Assembly: GCA_964597945.1 (NCBI GenBank)
Contig: CAZRAD010000026.1
Coordinates: 1 to 24,328, forward strand
Source of the DNA: JAPEKQ01 sp964597945
GTDB lineage: Bacteria > Joyebacterota > Joyebacteria > Joyebacterales > Joyebacteraceae
Length of the DNA: 24,328 nucleotides
Direction: 5' to 3'
The notes under the pieces were generated by a model. That model saw nothing but the letters and a program-made list of their open reading frames with translations, was not told the DNA's origin and did not search any database. Positions 1 to 8,084 of this stretch are shown here, piece after piece (within the stretch, counting starts at the first letter, position 1; every line of letters begins with the position of its first letter). Made by a program: the position numbers and the translations under genes.

Positions 1-373
1 TGTAGTACAGAACAGCGTCCTTCTCGACCTGGAGCGCGAGTTCGAGCGCGGACTCCGGATCGAACTTGCGCTTGAGCATCTTCTCCATGCTGCCTATGTG
101 CCTGAAGATGCCGCCGTCGACGAGCGAGCAGACATAGGCCGAGACATCGGCGTCAACCTCGGCCGGCTGCTTGCCCATGCCGCCTTTGGTCTCGAGCTCC
201 AGCGACTCGAAGAACGCCAGGTGCGCCTTCTCGTCCTTCGCCAGCCGCTTGAAGATGCGCTTCGTGGCGAGATCGTCGGCCTTCTCAGCCATCTTCGTAT
301 AGAAGTCGAGTCCGGCCTCTTCGATGCACATGCCGACCCTGTAGACCTCATCCTCATTCAGATACTGGATCAT
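1..373 (-). CDS. Ferritin-like (rubrerythrin-type) protein, 3' end cut by window edge
   Basis: The 124 visible codons encode a helical ferritin-like protein, and the gene runs off the left edge of the window. The start is ATG at 373, with AAGGAGG seven bases upstream. Diiron-type signatures are visible: an early Glu pair in CIEEAGLDFY (about residues 16-25), then an E-K-A-H ligand motif in KDEKAHLAF (about residues 46-54). A later helix carries another Glu (QVEKDAVLYY) as the sequence is cut off. Proteins of this family (COG1633) bind a diiron centre and act in peroxide or iron handling. It lies 53 bp downstream of a second ferritin-like gene on the same strand, so the two are probably co-transcribed. 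The exact reaction cannot be read from the sequence. Confidence 0.8.
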   Translation of the reverse strand, partial: MIQYLNEDEVYRVGMCIEEAGLDFYTKMAEKADDLATKRIFKRLAKDEKAHLAFFESLELETKGGMGKQPAEVDADVSAYVCSLVDGGIFRHIGSMEKMLKRKFDPESALELALQVEKDAVLYY

Positions 374-426
374 CAGGGATCCTCCTTCGCGTGTCGCTGC
401 ACGCGGAACGTGGGTCCGTACTCCAT

Positions 427-879
427 CTAGTTTTCGGTCAGAATGTTCTCGTCGTACTCCTTCTCGAGAAGGAGCTTGTGTTTGGCCTCTTCGCTCGCCA
501 GGAACTCGAAGAGCTCGCGGAGCTCCGACTCGTCACTGATAGATGCGAGATGCAGATAGAGGTTGCGTGCCGTCTCTTCGCGCTTCATCGCGACGGTGAG
601 TACCTGCTGATAGTCCATCGTCGGCGAGAAGTCCACATCGGTTGCGTACTCAGCGATCTTCAGATCGGGGATGTCGCGAACGTGCGCTTCAGAGATCCCG
701 CTCAGGTCGATGGACATCAGCCGCCGCTTGTGCCCGACCTCCTGCTTCGCAAGTCCGCGGAGCATATCGGCGATATTCGCGCGGGTGACCATCTCCGCCG
801 CCGCCGTGTAGGCATCGACGGCTTCCTGTTCCTGCTGGATGGCGAACTCCAGCGTTTCCTTGAACTGCGATCTCTCCAT
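427..879 (-). CDS. Ferritin-like diiron protein (rubrerythrin family)
   Basis: A 150-residue protein with the four-helix ferritin pattern. It shows Glu in QQEQEAVDAY, an E-x-x-H in KQEVGHKRRL, a third-helix Glu in KREETARNLY, and a second E-x-x-H in SEEAKHKLLLEKEY. All diiron ligand positions therefore appear present. The frame opens further upstream at a GTG (894), but GGAGG at 887-891 lies at the right distance for the ATG at 879, so that start is chosen. There is no C-terminal rubredoxin-like Cys4 domain, so this is an erythrin or ferritin-like domain alone. It heads a two-gene unit with the partial ferritin-like gene at 1-373. A role in peroxide or iron detoxification is inferred from the family. 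Confidence 0.85.
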   Translation of the reverse strand: MERSQFKETLEFAIQQEQEAVDAYTAAAEMVTRANIADMLRGLAKQEVGHKRRLMSIDLSGISEAHVRDIPDLKIAEYATDVDFSPTMDYQQVLTVAMKREETARNLYLHLASISDESELRELFEFLASEEAKHKLLLEKEYDENILTEN

Positions 880-1030
880 GCCGCTTCCCTCCACATCGAT
901 GCCGGTAGGATATCAGGCGATTCCCGTCCCCCACCTTTCGATGCACCACGTACCACAGCGTAGCGAGGCAAGCGTGACCGTGCAACAGGAAAGCGCATCG
1001 ATTGAGGTTCCGCGCGGTCGATCACCACGA

Positions 1031-1060
1031 GAAAGCGCCCCCGCAATGCGGGAGCGCTTC
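1031..1060. terminator. GC-rich hairpin, possible terminator
   Basis: Inverted repeat with arms AAGCGC/GCGCTT outside CCCGC/GCGGG. No U-tract follows on either strand, so it is only a possible intrinsic terminator or a structural RNA element. Confidence 0.3.
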
Positions 1061-1198
1061 CTGATAGACAGGGAACTCCGGAGGTACGGTCGCTCTACGA
1101 TCAAACCGGGCTGCGGCTGACGCATTCCTGGCACCAAGAATTTTGCCCGTCTTCTCGCTCGACGCACCCCCAGAGTGTCCCCGGCACTCAAAACCAGT

Positions 1199-1231
1199 CG
1201 CGGCCGACAGGGCTTACGCCCCTCGGCCGCG
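1199..1231. other. Strong hairpin in the gene-free region
   Basis: CGCGGCCGA (1199-1207) pairs with TCGGCCGCG (1223-1231). Inside it, GGGC/GCCC closes a TTAC loop. Read on the minus strand it is followed by a short TTTT run, so it could end a minus-strand transcript from the region to its right. It could equally be one helix of a plus-strand RNA. Confidence 0.45.
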
Positions 1232-1676
1232 AACGGTCATAGTATCGTCATCTGCCCCGAACCGGCCATCGGTATCCGGTCCGCAGGTACGTTCGTCCAA
1301 CACCTGGTACTCGCCACTGAATCCGGAAGCGCGTGCCCACCGACATGGAGTCCGACGAATACACCTGTCTCCAGAAGACAGATGTGTGAGAGGCATCTTG
1401 CTGTCGACCCCTTGGACACGGTGCTTCTCCTGATCTCCGAAAGCGGAGATGACTGTTGGGAGTCCGGTTGTCGGTTCTCTCGAACCGCACACCATTCTGT
1501 CACACGGGAAATCCAGAGGTCAAGGCAAATCCCGCGAGGACTTCGTGCGTCCACTGAACAATCGCTCCCGGCCCGCCGTCCCTCGCGGGGGTATACGCCC
1601 CGGCCGACGCGCCCCGATGGACCATGCCGGACACACCAGGAGGCGGAAACGCAACTGCTGTAGGAGCTTTCGCGAC

Positions 1677-1705
1677 TTGAAGCCCTCGCCCTGTTGCGCC
1701 ATAAT
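1677..1705 (+). promoter_or_regulatory. Likely promoter of the DUF4340 lipoprotein gene
   Basis: TTGAAG (1677-1682), a 17-bp spacer, then CATAAT (1700-1705). This gives a predicted start of transcription near 1712 and a leader of about 33 bases to the GTG at 1746. Confidence 0.5.
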
Positions 1706-1745
1706 CGCCACCTGAGACAGATTCACGACGAACAAGGAGACTCCA

Positions 1746-2675
1746 GTGCCCTCATGGACCAAGAGCTCTCTCATGCGCGGGGCGCTTCTCGGCGCAACGC
1801 TGGTCGCAGCGGTCTCTCTCTCGGGCTGCGACGAGGGCGATGCACCACTGTTCCCTGGACTCTCCGCTGCGGCCGCCGACGCCGTTGAGATCACGCGCGG
1901 AGACAGTGACCTCTCGTTCGAGCGCGACGCGGATGGCTGGTGGATAGCTCTCCATGAGGGGCGCGGTCGCGCCGACGACGAGTTGGTCGAAGATCTGCTC
2001 GATCTCCTTGCCCGATCGAGGCATGGCGACATCGTCCCCGGCGGACAAGACCAGCTCGGCACGCTGGGTCTCGCCAACGGCGGCACAGGACGGATCGTCG
2101 TCACATCGTCCGACCGCCCTATCATCGATGTGCGGATCGGATCGGACGCTCCGGGACCGTCACAGGTCTTCATGCTGCCGGAGGGAGAGCGTGGCGTGTT
2201 CGTCTCATCGGATGGATTGGCGGACATGTTCAGGCTGCCGTTCGATGACTGGCGTGATCATCGGATCACGTCGTTCGAACTGCCCGACGTCGTCGGCCTG
2301 GAACTCGTGAATCGGGGTGAGATGATGGTCATCGTGCCGGTCGACGGCCGATGGCACATGACGCGGCCGGTCGACCAGGATGTCGATAAGCGGTTCGTCG
2401 ACGCGCTTCTGTTCTCGCTCGCGGAACTCGATGCCGTGGGATTCGAGAGCAGGCGGTCTCCCGCTGCATGCGGCTTCGGAGAGGACGGGAGCGAAGGCCT
2501 GGGTTCTGTGACGGTCCGTCTCGCCATCGGCCCGCCGCAGAGCGTTCTCTTCGGCGGCGGCGACGGCGACATGTGGTACGTGATGCGCCCCGACCGGGAC
2601 GACATCTACCTCCTGCCGCTGGAGTTCGTCGAGTCGGTCTTCGGAGACGTGACGGCCGAGCCGCCATCGCGGTAG
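1746..2675 (+). CDS. DUF4340-type lipoprotein
   Basis: A 309-residue protein starting at GTG 1746, six bases after AAGGAG; the in-frame ATG at 1773 lacks a ribosome site. The N-terminus is a lipoprotein signal (hydrophobic stretch, then the lipobox L-S-G-C with Cys28), so the protein should be lipid-anchored and face the periplasm. The body resembles DUF4340: an early strand like ITRGDSDLSFERDADGWWI, a helix E-D-L-L-D-L-L, and a repeated strand pattern to the end. DUF4340 proteins are often encoded beside GldG-type ABC transporter parts, but none is present here. The last 70 bp overlap the symporter gene on the other strand. Function is unknown. Confidence 0.75.
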   Translation: MPSWTKSSLMRGALLGATLVAAVSLSGCDEGDAPLFPGLSAAAADAVEITRGDSDLSFERDADGWWIALHEGRGRADDELVEDLLDLLARSRHGDIVPGGQDQLGTLGLANGGTGRIVVTSSDRPIIDVRIGSDAPGPSQVFMLPEGERGVFVSSDGLADMFRLPFDDWRDHRITSFELPDVVGLELVNRGEMMVIVPVDGRWHMTRPVDQDVDKRFVDALLFSLAELDAVGFESRRSPAACGFGEDGSEGLGSVTVRLAIGPPQSVLFGGGDGDMWYVMRPDRDDIYLLPLEFVESVFGDVTAEPPSR

Positions 2676-4315
2676 CGGAGCAGACGCAGCCCGAGACGGG
2701 CGAATGACAGCGACGCCAGCACCGACAACGCGAGGAAGTACCACACCCACCCGGGTAGCCCGGCGACGATCGTCGACGGCGCGCCGAACCTCCACCAGTC
2801 CACCGACAGCACGAACAGCGCGACGACGAGTGCGCTCCATCCGATCAGTCTGGTGCGTCCCAGACCGCTTGATGAGTCCTCGAACCAGTCCTCATCGACA
2901 CCCGGGTCGCGTCGATCGGGTGCCACCCGCCTGATGAGAACGTCCACGAGCAGCACGACCGTCGCGACCATCGCTGCCGGAACGACCGTCAGCATGCCCG
3001 GCCAACTCAGCACGCCGGCGTGCGAGAGCGCGACGATGAGCTCACCGGCGATGATCGAGGTGATCACGCCTGTAGCAGATACACGGCGGACGTGGATGGC
3101 TGCGAAGAACGCCGGGAAGAGCACTGCCAGCCCGGCGAACGCCTGGGTCGCAACGGAGAGGATCGACGCAGGCGGCCTGATGGACAACAGGAACCCGCCG
3201 ATGGCCATCACGACGATTGCTATGCGACCCGCGGCTCCGCGCCCGTCCCGCCCGCGGCGGAACACATCGCGCTCGATGACCGAGCCCATGGTCAGCAGCT
3301 GTGAGTCCATCGTCGACATGATGCCGGCAAGCAGACCCGCGCACGCCAGCGCGGCCAGCCAATCGCCGCCGAGGCTCTCCATCAACATCGGGAGGATGCG
3401 GTCCGCCTCCTTCCCTGCAAGACCCGGGACGTGAAGACGCCCGAGCGCTCCTATGGCTACAGGAAGGAAGAAGAGGATCGCTGTGACGATGGGGTAGAGT
3501 GCCATGCTGACAACGATGGACCTCTCTCCCCGCGCGGCATAGAACCGCTGGAACAACTGCGGGAGCATCGGATCGGCGAGGAACCACAACAGCATGTAGC
3601 TCGCCCAGATCCCGACGATGAGACTCCCGTCCCCGCCCGGGCGCGCCGTGAGCGCGGGAAAGCGCTCGGCGAGCGTCGCGAACGCGCTATCGCCGGTCGC
3701 GCGCACGACCGCGAGAAGCCCGACAGCCAGCACGATCGTCATCAGCACCCCCTGCGCGACGTCCGTCCAGACGACCGAACGCATACCGCCGGCGAGTACG
3801 TAGATCAGGACGATGACCGTGACGAGCGCCGCCCCAATGACGTACGGAATGCCGAGGAGCGCCTCGAGCGCGTATCCGGCCGCCATCGGCTGGATGGCCA
3901 GATACGGAAGTGTGAACAGCGCCATGGCACCCGCTGTCACTCCCGCCGCGCCGCGGCCGAAGCGCGCCCCGATGAGTTCGGCCGGTGTGACCAGACCAAG
4001 ACGACGGCCGATTCGATGGGCGGGCAGTCCGACGACCGCGAACGAAACCGCCATCAGACCCGTACCGACCGCCATGACGGGGTAGAACCCGAGCCCGATC
4101 CGATACCCCGCGCCGGCGAACCCGACAACCGTGAAGCCACTGAAGTTGGTCGCCGCCATCGTGGCAAGGACCGCGAGCGGACCAAGCAGCCGCCCCGCGA
4201 GGTAGTATCCGGACGCACCAGGGGCGGCCGCGTCCCGTCGGTGGCGGCGGGCGGCGAGCCCTATGCCCAGAACGATGCAGAGATAGAGCGCGACGACAGC
4301 GATCCGAACCGCCAC
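2606..4315 (-). CDS. Sodium:solute symporter family (SSS) transporter
   Basis: A roughly 569-residue polytopic inner-membrane protein of the SSS family, with about 13 hydrophobic segments. Recognisable features are the first-helix region, GRLLGPLAVLATMAATNFSG (typical TM2 region of the family), and an S-T-M-D-S-Q motif near residue 332. The family's Na2 site includes Ser/Thr of this helix. It should import a small solute with sodium; the substrate cannot be told. The frame opens at GTG 4333, nine bases from the N gap, but GGGGAGG sits five bases before the in-frame GTG at 4315, so that start is preferred. The 3' end overlaps the convergent DUF4340 gene by 70 bp. The upstream region is the 21-bp repeat array. 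Confidence 0.88.
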   Translation of the reverse strand: MAVRIAVVALYLCIVLGIGLAARRHRRDAAAPGASGYYLAGRLLGPLAVLATMAATNFSGFTVVGFAGAGYRIGLGFYPVMAVGTGLMAVSFAVVGLPAHRIGRRLGLVTPAELIGARFGRGAAGVTAGAMALFTLPYLAIQPMAAGYALEALLGIPYVIGAALVTVIVLIYVLAGGMRSVVWTDVAQGVLMTIVLAVGLLAVVRATGDSAFATLAERFPALTARPGGDGSLIVGIWASYMLLWFLADPMLPQLFQRFYAARGERSIVVSMALYPIVTAILFFLPVAIGALGRLHVPGLAGKEADRILPMLMESLGGDWLAALACAGLLAGIMSTMDSQLLTMGSVIERDVFRRGRDGRGAAGRIAIVVMAIGGFLLSIRPPASILSVATQAFAGLAVLFPAFFAAIHVRRVSATGVITSIIAGELIVALSHAGVLSWPGMLTVVPAAMVATVVLLVDVLIRRVAPDRRDPGVDEDWFEDSSSGLGRTRLIGWSALVVALFVLSVDWWRFGAPSTIVAGLPGWVWYFLALSVLASLSFARLGLRLLRYRDGGSAVTSPKTDSTNSSGRR

Positions 4316-4334
4316 ATGTCCCTCCCCGTTCACC

Positions 4335-4518
4335 TACGGCTGNNNNNNNNNNNNNNNNNNNNNNNNNNNNNNNNNNNNNNNNNNNNNNNNNNNNNNNNNN
4401 NNNNNNNNNNNNNNNNNNNNNNNNNNNNNNNNNNNNNNNNNNCAACGCAGACGCGTACGGCTGCAACGCAGACGCGTACGGCTGCAACGCAGACGCGTAC
4501 GGCTGCAACGCAGACGCG
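4335..4518. repeat. 21-bp tandem repeat array broken by the assembly gap
   Basis: Right of the gap are three exact copies of CAACGCAGACGCGTACGGCTG (4443-4505) and a partial fourth (4506-4518). Left of the gap the sequence stops with TACGGCTG (4335-4342), which is the end of the same unit. The gap therefore almost certainly lies inside a longer array whose copy number was not resolved. The unit contains the palindromes ACGCGT and CGTACG. The array lies between the divergent symporter and regulator genes. Confidence 0.9.
4343..4442. other. Assembly gap (100 N)
   Basis: A run of exactly 100 N, a conventional scaffold spacer, so the true length is unknown. Open frames that cross it are not meaningful. 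Confidence 0.99.
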
Positions 4519-4543
4519 GCCACCCGAGTCTGGGTGGCCGCGT
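4514..4543. other. 12-bp hairpin at the end of the repeat array
   Basis: The stem A-CGCGGCCACCC / GGGTGGCCGCG-T closes a six-base loop (GAGTCT). Its left arm begins inside the last partial repeat unit. No U-tract follows on either strand. It may cap the array or act as an RNA or DNA structure. Confidence 0.7.
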
Positions 4544-4791
4544 GCCTGACATGACTCGACGGGAGTATGCCACGCGTCACACGCGCTGTCAACGCGCGCC
4601 ACTTCCTCCGCCGGCATCCCCCGTGCGAATCGCTTGCCGATGCCCGCTCAGCGCACCCTGATACATCGAAAAGCCCACTTCTAGGGCGTTTCACATAGCA
4701 TGTTCAGGCACGCTCCTTGCTTCTTTGAGTAATCAGACCAACACGCTCTCACGTGCTCATCGGCCACCGATACACACCCTGGAGGCACCGG

Positions 4792-5505
4792 GTGACAGTA
4801 GTTCCCAGAAGGATTCTGATCGCCGAACGGGACCCCAAGGTCCTCAAGCAGCTCTCGCATGCATTGTCGGCCTCGGGCTACGCGGTCTGCGAGGCACAGA
4901 CGGGTCGTGAGGCGCTTCGATGCGTCCAGCTCGACCGCCCCGACCTCGTGCTCGTCGGACTCGTCCTCTCGGATATCGGCGGGAAGGACCTCGCCCGCAT
5001 TCTCACGTCGAACGGGGACTCGGTTCCGACCCCCACATTCGTGTTGGCCGAGCCCGGGACACACCATGACGAGGTGCTCGTCGCGGGTGGCGCGCCCGAG
5101 AAGCCTGTGATCCGATGGACCGGCGTGGACGAGGTCATCACACTCGTCAACGACTTCTTCGCGCCTTCGGAGGACACCGAGGCGGAGAGCTACACACACA
5201 CGCTGTTGTTCGAGGGGATCATCATCGACCCGGCACACTCGTGCGTCGAGGTCCACGGAGAGCCTCTCGAGCTGACGTGCAAGGAGTTCCGGTTCCTCCA
5301 CGTGCTCGCGGTCAACGGCGACCGGACATGCACGCGCGAGGAGCTGCGGCGTCGCGTGTGGGGTGACGAGATCGAGGTCATCGGCCGGACGGTCGACGTC
5401 CTCGTGAGCCGGCTCCGATCGAAGCTCACATCGGCATCAGGCGAGGAACTCATCTCGACGATTCGTGGAGTCGGCTACCGGTTCACCGGCACGCCACTCC
5501 AGTAG
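4792..5505 (+). CDS. OmpR/PhoB-type regulator with degenerate receiver domain
   Basis: A 237-residue protein starting at GTG 4792, six bases after GGAGG; the GTG at 4753 has no such site. Residues about 6-125 look like a receiver fold (RRILIAERDP, then DRPDLVLVG). The usual acidic pair is Glu12-Arg13, and the phosphoacceptor Asp is replaced by Gly56 (DLVLVG instead of DLxxxD). Phosphorylation in the normal way is therefore unlikely. Residues about 140-235 form an intact winged-helix Trans_reg_C domain, with LTCKEFRFL, the recognition helix region RTVDVLVSRLRSKL, and the terminal hairpin IRGVGYRF. No histidine kinase gene is adjacent. It faces the symporter gene across the repeat array, which could be its binding region; that link is inference. 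Confidence 0.88.
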   Translation: MTVVPRRILIAERDPKVLKQLSHALSASGYAVCEAQTGREALRCVQLDRPDLVLVGLVLSDIGGKDLARILTSNGDSVPTPTFVLAEPGTHHDEVLVAGGAPEKPVIRWTGVDEVITLVNDFFAPSEDTEAESYTHTLLFEGIIIDPAHSCVEVHGEPLELTCKEFRFLHVLAVNGDRTCTREELRRRVWGDEIEVIGRTVDVLVSRLRSKLTSASGEELISTIRGVGYRFTGTPLQ

Positions 5506-5529
5506 TCGATACGATCTCAACGAACAGGA

Positions 5530-5553
5530 GCGGAGCCGCGACTGCGGATCCGC
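5530..5553. terminator. Bidirectional hairpin between convergent genes
   Basis: GCGGAGCCGC and GCGGATCCGC pair over 10 positions with one mismatch, around a GACT loop. It lies between the ends of the convergent regulator gene (5505) and peptidase gene (5621). U-tracts are poor, so termination is inferred mainly from position. Confidence 0.5.
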
Positions 5554-5620
5554 CTCTGTCGTGTTTCACCACCTGATCCAGCAAAGGCCCCTTCGAGACC
5601 TGCCTCCACGCGAACCTTGC

Positions 5621-7210
5621 TCAGCGATACGCCTCATACGCAAGCCGAACCTCGTCGATGAAGTAGCTCGAATCCAGACCCTCGAACCCGACATGCTGCG
5701 CCACTTCGACCGCCGAAAGCTCGGCGCCGTACTCCATGAGCTCGACGTACAGCGCGCCCGCCTCCTTCGTCCGCCACCACCGGTCACCGAAACGCTCCCT
5801 GAACACGTGCCGCAGTTGAGCCGCCAGGATCCACGCTTCGAGATAGTTCACGCCGTAGTAATCCTCATTGCTCGAAAGGTACCCGTACTCCGGGTGCGCG
5901 AGCGGAACGAGGCGCGATTCCTCCATGAGTCGCCCGTAGGCCTGCGCAAGCTCTTCCTGCGTCCGCACTCCCGAATGCAGCAGCCGTTCGTAGCGGAACA
6001 GACCGGCGTAGTACCTCGCGCTGCCCAGCGAACCGAGCAGCTGGTTCTTCAGGAAGCGACGAAGCACGCTCTCGTCTGTGATAAGACCGGTCTCCGAGAG
6101 GAACAGAGGGTCCATGAAGAGCTGTTCAGGAATATACGCGTACGTCTCGGTGACACCGTAGTCACCGAGTCGCTGGAACTCGTACTCGGTCACGGTCACC
6201 ACGCCGTCGTGGATGCCGTGTCCCATCTCGTGGAAGAGGCTCTCGTAGTCGTCGACGCCGCCCGCGGGCTTGATGAGGATCCTGACATCCTCACCGGGCC
6301 GGATCCCGTAGGTCGCCGGCCGCGGCTCCTTCCCGGGCCGATCCTCGTCGTCGACGTGAATCGGGAGCGACCCTATGTCGATGCCCATCCCGAGGAAGAT
6401 CTCCTCCATGAACGGCATCATCGACTCCGCGTCGAAGTACACGTCGAACTCGGACCCTCGGAAGAGCTGTCCTCGATCGTAGTCTGGAACCTCCGTCACC
6501 TCGACGCCGAAGACGTCGTGCGCCGCATCGTTGGTCAGCTCCCAGTAGACGTCGCGCGTCGCACCGAGCAGATCGAGCACTGTCTCTTCAAACGCATCGT
6601 GGTCGAGACCGCGACGCAGCGCCTCGAACTCATCCAGGCTCGCGAACCCGAACTCCGTCAGTCCTGAGTGGCCCTCCGCAACCATGCGCGCCCGCAGCGG
6701 ATTGAGGTTCTCGACCTCGAAATCTCCCATCGCCTCGTAGTACGTCAGCCTCAGCTCGCTATCGGTCTCGTTGTAGAACATGATGCCGATGTCGCGGTAC
6801 GCGATCGAATCACCGTCGACGACAACAACACCGGTGGCCTCGGCATTTGAGATCTCGTCCTGAAGCGAGATCAGGCGGTCGTAGATAACCGTTCCCGCCG
6901 TGTCGTAGAACAGGTAGTCGAGTCGCTTCCGCTCGCGCGGGTCGGTCTCTCCGTCCCTCTGTCGCGCCACGTACTCGGGAATCCCGGGGTCGGCGAGATC
7001 GGCGTAACTCGCCCAGATCCCCGCGAGATCCGACTCCTCACCGTAGGCATCCGTGTTGTAATACGCCGTCAGGATCTCCGCCGCCATGTCGTCTGAGCGT
7101 GTGCGGATCTGGTCCAGATCGTATGTCGAACCGCACCCCGCCAGCACGGTTGCGACGTACGCCACGGCCAGCAGGGCTGCGCTGATCCGTCGTAGTTTTC
7201 GCGTGCTCAA
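5621..7210 (-). CDS. M3-like zinc metallopeptidase lipoprotein
   Basis: A 529-residue protein with a lipoprotein signal (V-L-A-G-C, Cys26). The catalytic motif H-E-M-G-H is at residues 327-331, extended to HEMGHGIH. A Glu about 28 residues later (TETY, Glu355) is a good third zinc ligand, matching the M3 arrangement. Further on, EDYYGVNYLEAW resembles the tyrosine-rich substrate motif near the M3 C-terminus. It is shorter than a typical M3 oligopeptidase (600-700 residues). The start is TTG 7210, supported by GGAGG seven bases upstream. As a lipid-anchored peptidase it should cut peptides in the periplasm or at the cell surface. It is the last gene of a run starting at 10397, 40 bp after the nucleotidyltransferase. 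Confidence 0.82.
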   Translation of the reverse strand: MSTRKLRRISAALLAVAYVATVLAGCGSTYDLDQIRTRSDDMAAEILTAYYNTDAYGEESDLAGIWASYADLADPGIPEYVARQRDGETDPRERKRLDYLFYDTAGTVIYDRLISLQDEISNAEATGVVVVDGDSIAYRDIGIMFYNETDSELRLTYYEAMGDFEVENLNPLRARMVAEGHSGLTEFGFASLDEFEALRRGLDHDAFEETVLDLLGATRDVYWELTNDAAHDVFGVEVTEVPDYDRGQLFRGSEFDVYFDAESMMPFMEEIFLGMGIDIGSLPIHVDDEDRPGKEPRPATYGIRPGEDVRILIKPAGGVDDYESLFHEMGHGIHDGVVTVTEYEFQRLGDYGVTETYAYIPEQLFMDPLFLSETGLITDESVLRRFLKNQLLGSLGSARYYAGLFRYERLLHSGVRTQEELAQAYGRLMEESRLVPLAHPEYGYLSSNEDYYGVNYLEAWILAAQLRHVFRERFGDRWWRTKEAGALYVELMEYGAELSAVEVAQHVGFEGLDSSYFIDEVRLAYEAYR

Positions 7211-7250
7211 GCCCCTACCTCCACCTCACATGTCCAATGTCGATTCCCCA

Positions 7251-7991
7251 CTACTCCTCCCCGACGAGTCCGCGTTTCTGCTGCGCGTCCTCACCTGCTG
7301 CCTCGAGATCCTCCGGAGTGCCGACATCGCGCCAGTAATCGGCGAGCTCGAACGCGCGAACAGCGAGACCGTCCGCTATCATCATACGGATGGCGTCCGG
7401 GATCTCGTACTCACCACGCTCCGACAGCTCGAGCCGAGCGGTGTAGTCGAAAAGGACGGGTTGCGTCACGAAGATGCCGGCGTTGATGTAGTTCGTCGTG
7501 GACGTGCCCCGCGCCGGCTTCTCGACGAGCCGCTCGACGCGACCGTCGCGGACGTATACCGCTGCTCCCTTGTAAGGATCGTCGACGGTGCGCACCGCGA
7601 GCAGAAGATCCGTATCCTGCCTCTCGAAAGCCTCGGCCATCTGACGATACGCCTCCGGCTCCGTGAGGATGTCGCCGAACGTGAAGAAGAAGGGGCCGTC
7701 GCACAGGAAGTCGCGCGCGGGGTCCGCAGCGCGTCCGGTTCCGTCCTGAGTCTCCTGCGTGAAGTAGCTCACGTGGATCCCGACGTCGTGTCCGTCACCG
7801 AAGTAGTCGCGAATGACATCGGCCCGATAGCCGACGATGACCGCCGCATCCGTTACGCCGGCCCTGCCGAGCGCCGTGAGGACCTGCCAGAGCATCGGCC
7901 GTCCGCCGACCTCGACCATCGGCTTTGGAATCGAGTTTGTGATCTCCTTCATGCGGGTGCCCTTGCCCGCTGCGAGTACGACTGCCTTCAC
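7251..7991 (-). CDS. Sugar-phosphate nucleotidyltransferase (NTP_transferase family)
   Basis: A 246-residue Rossmann-type enzyme. It has the signature L-A-A-G-K-G-T-R-M (residues 6-14), the downstream P-K-P-M (Lys23), a metal-binding Asp in FTFGD (Asp107), and VEKP later. The family joins an NTP to a sugar-1-phosphate to give an NDP-sugar plus pyrophosphate, feeding cell-surface polysaccharide or nucleotide-sugar pathways. The length fits a single catalytic domain without the GlmU-type beta-helix. The substrate cannot be assigned from sequence alone. The start is GTG 7991, with GGAGGG five bases upstream. It lies 93 bp after mnmA and 40 bp before the lipoprotein peptidase on the same strand. 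Confidence 0.88.
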   Translation of the reverse strand: MKAVVLAAGKGTRMKEITNSIPKPMVEVGGRPMLWQVLTALGRAGVTDAAVIVGYRADVIRDYFGDGHDVGIHVSYFTQETQDGTGRAADPARDFLCDGPFFFTFGDILTEPEAYRQMAEAFERQDTDLLLAVRTVDDPYKGAAVYVRDGRVERLVEKPARGTSTTNYINAGIFVTQPVLFDYTARLELSERGEYEIPDAIRMMIADGLAVRAFELADYWRDVGTPEDLEAAGEDAQQKRGLVGEE

Positions 7992-8084
7992 GCGTTCCCT
8001 CCTGGAAGTTGCATCACCCCGCCGATGTCACGCGGTCTCATTTCCATCGATGGATCGGACGAGTTGGTCGGTCGGATGCGCTGA

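Larger units (their letters stand above)
880..1745. other. Gene-free 866-bp stretch with several strong hairpins
   Basis: No convincing gene is seen on either strand. Open frames here have no start context and no family resemblance. The stretch contains several perfect or near-perfect inverted repeats: 1031-1060; 1199-1231 (9 bp, small internal loop, 4 bp, TTAC loop); 1361-1387; 1433-1450 (7 bp, 4-nt loop); and 1472-1487 (6 bp, TCTC loop). The landmarks of RNase P RNA, tmRNA, SRP RNA and tRNA were looked for by eye and not found. The right end carries the promoter of the DUF4340 gene. Confidence 0.5.

Noticed and set aside
4443..4518. CRISPR array
   Set aside because: The 21-bp units are directly adjacent with no spacers and no cas genes nearby.
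3431..4549. 372-codon plus-strand open frame
   Set aside because: It is antisense to the symporter and crosses the N gap, so it is not real.
5465..6667. 400-codon plus-strand open frame
   Set aside because: It is antisense to the M3-like peptidase and shows no motif.
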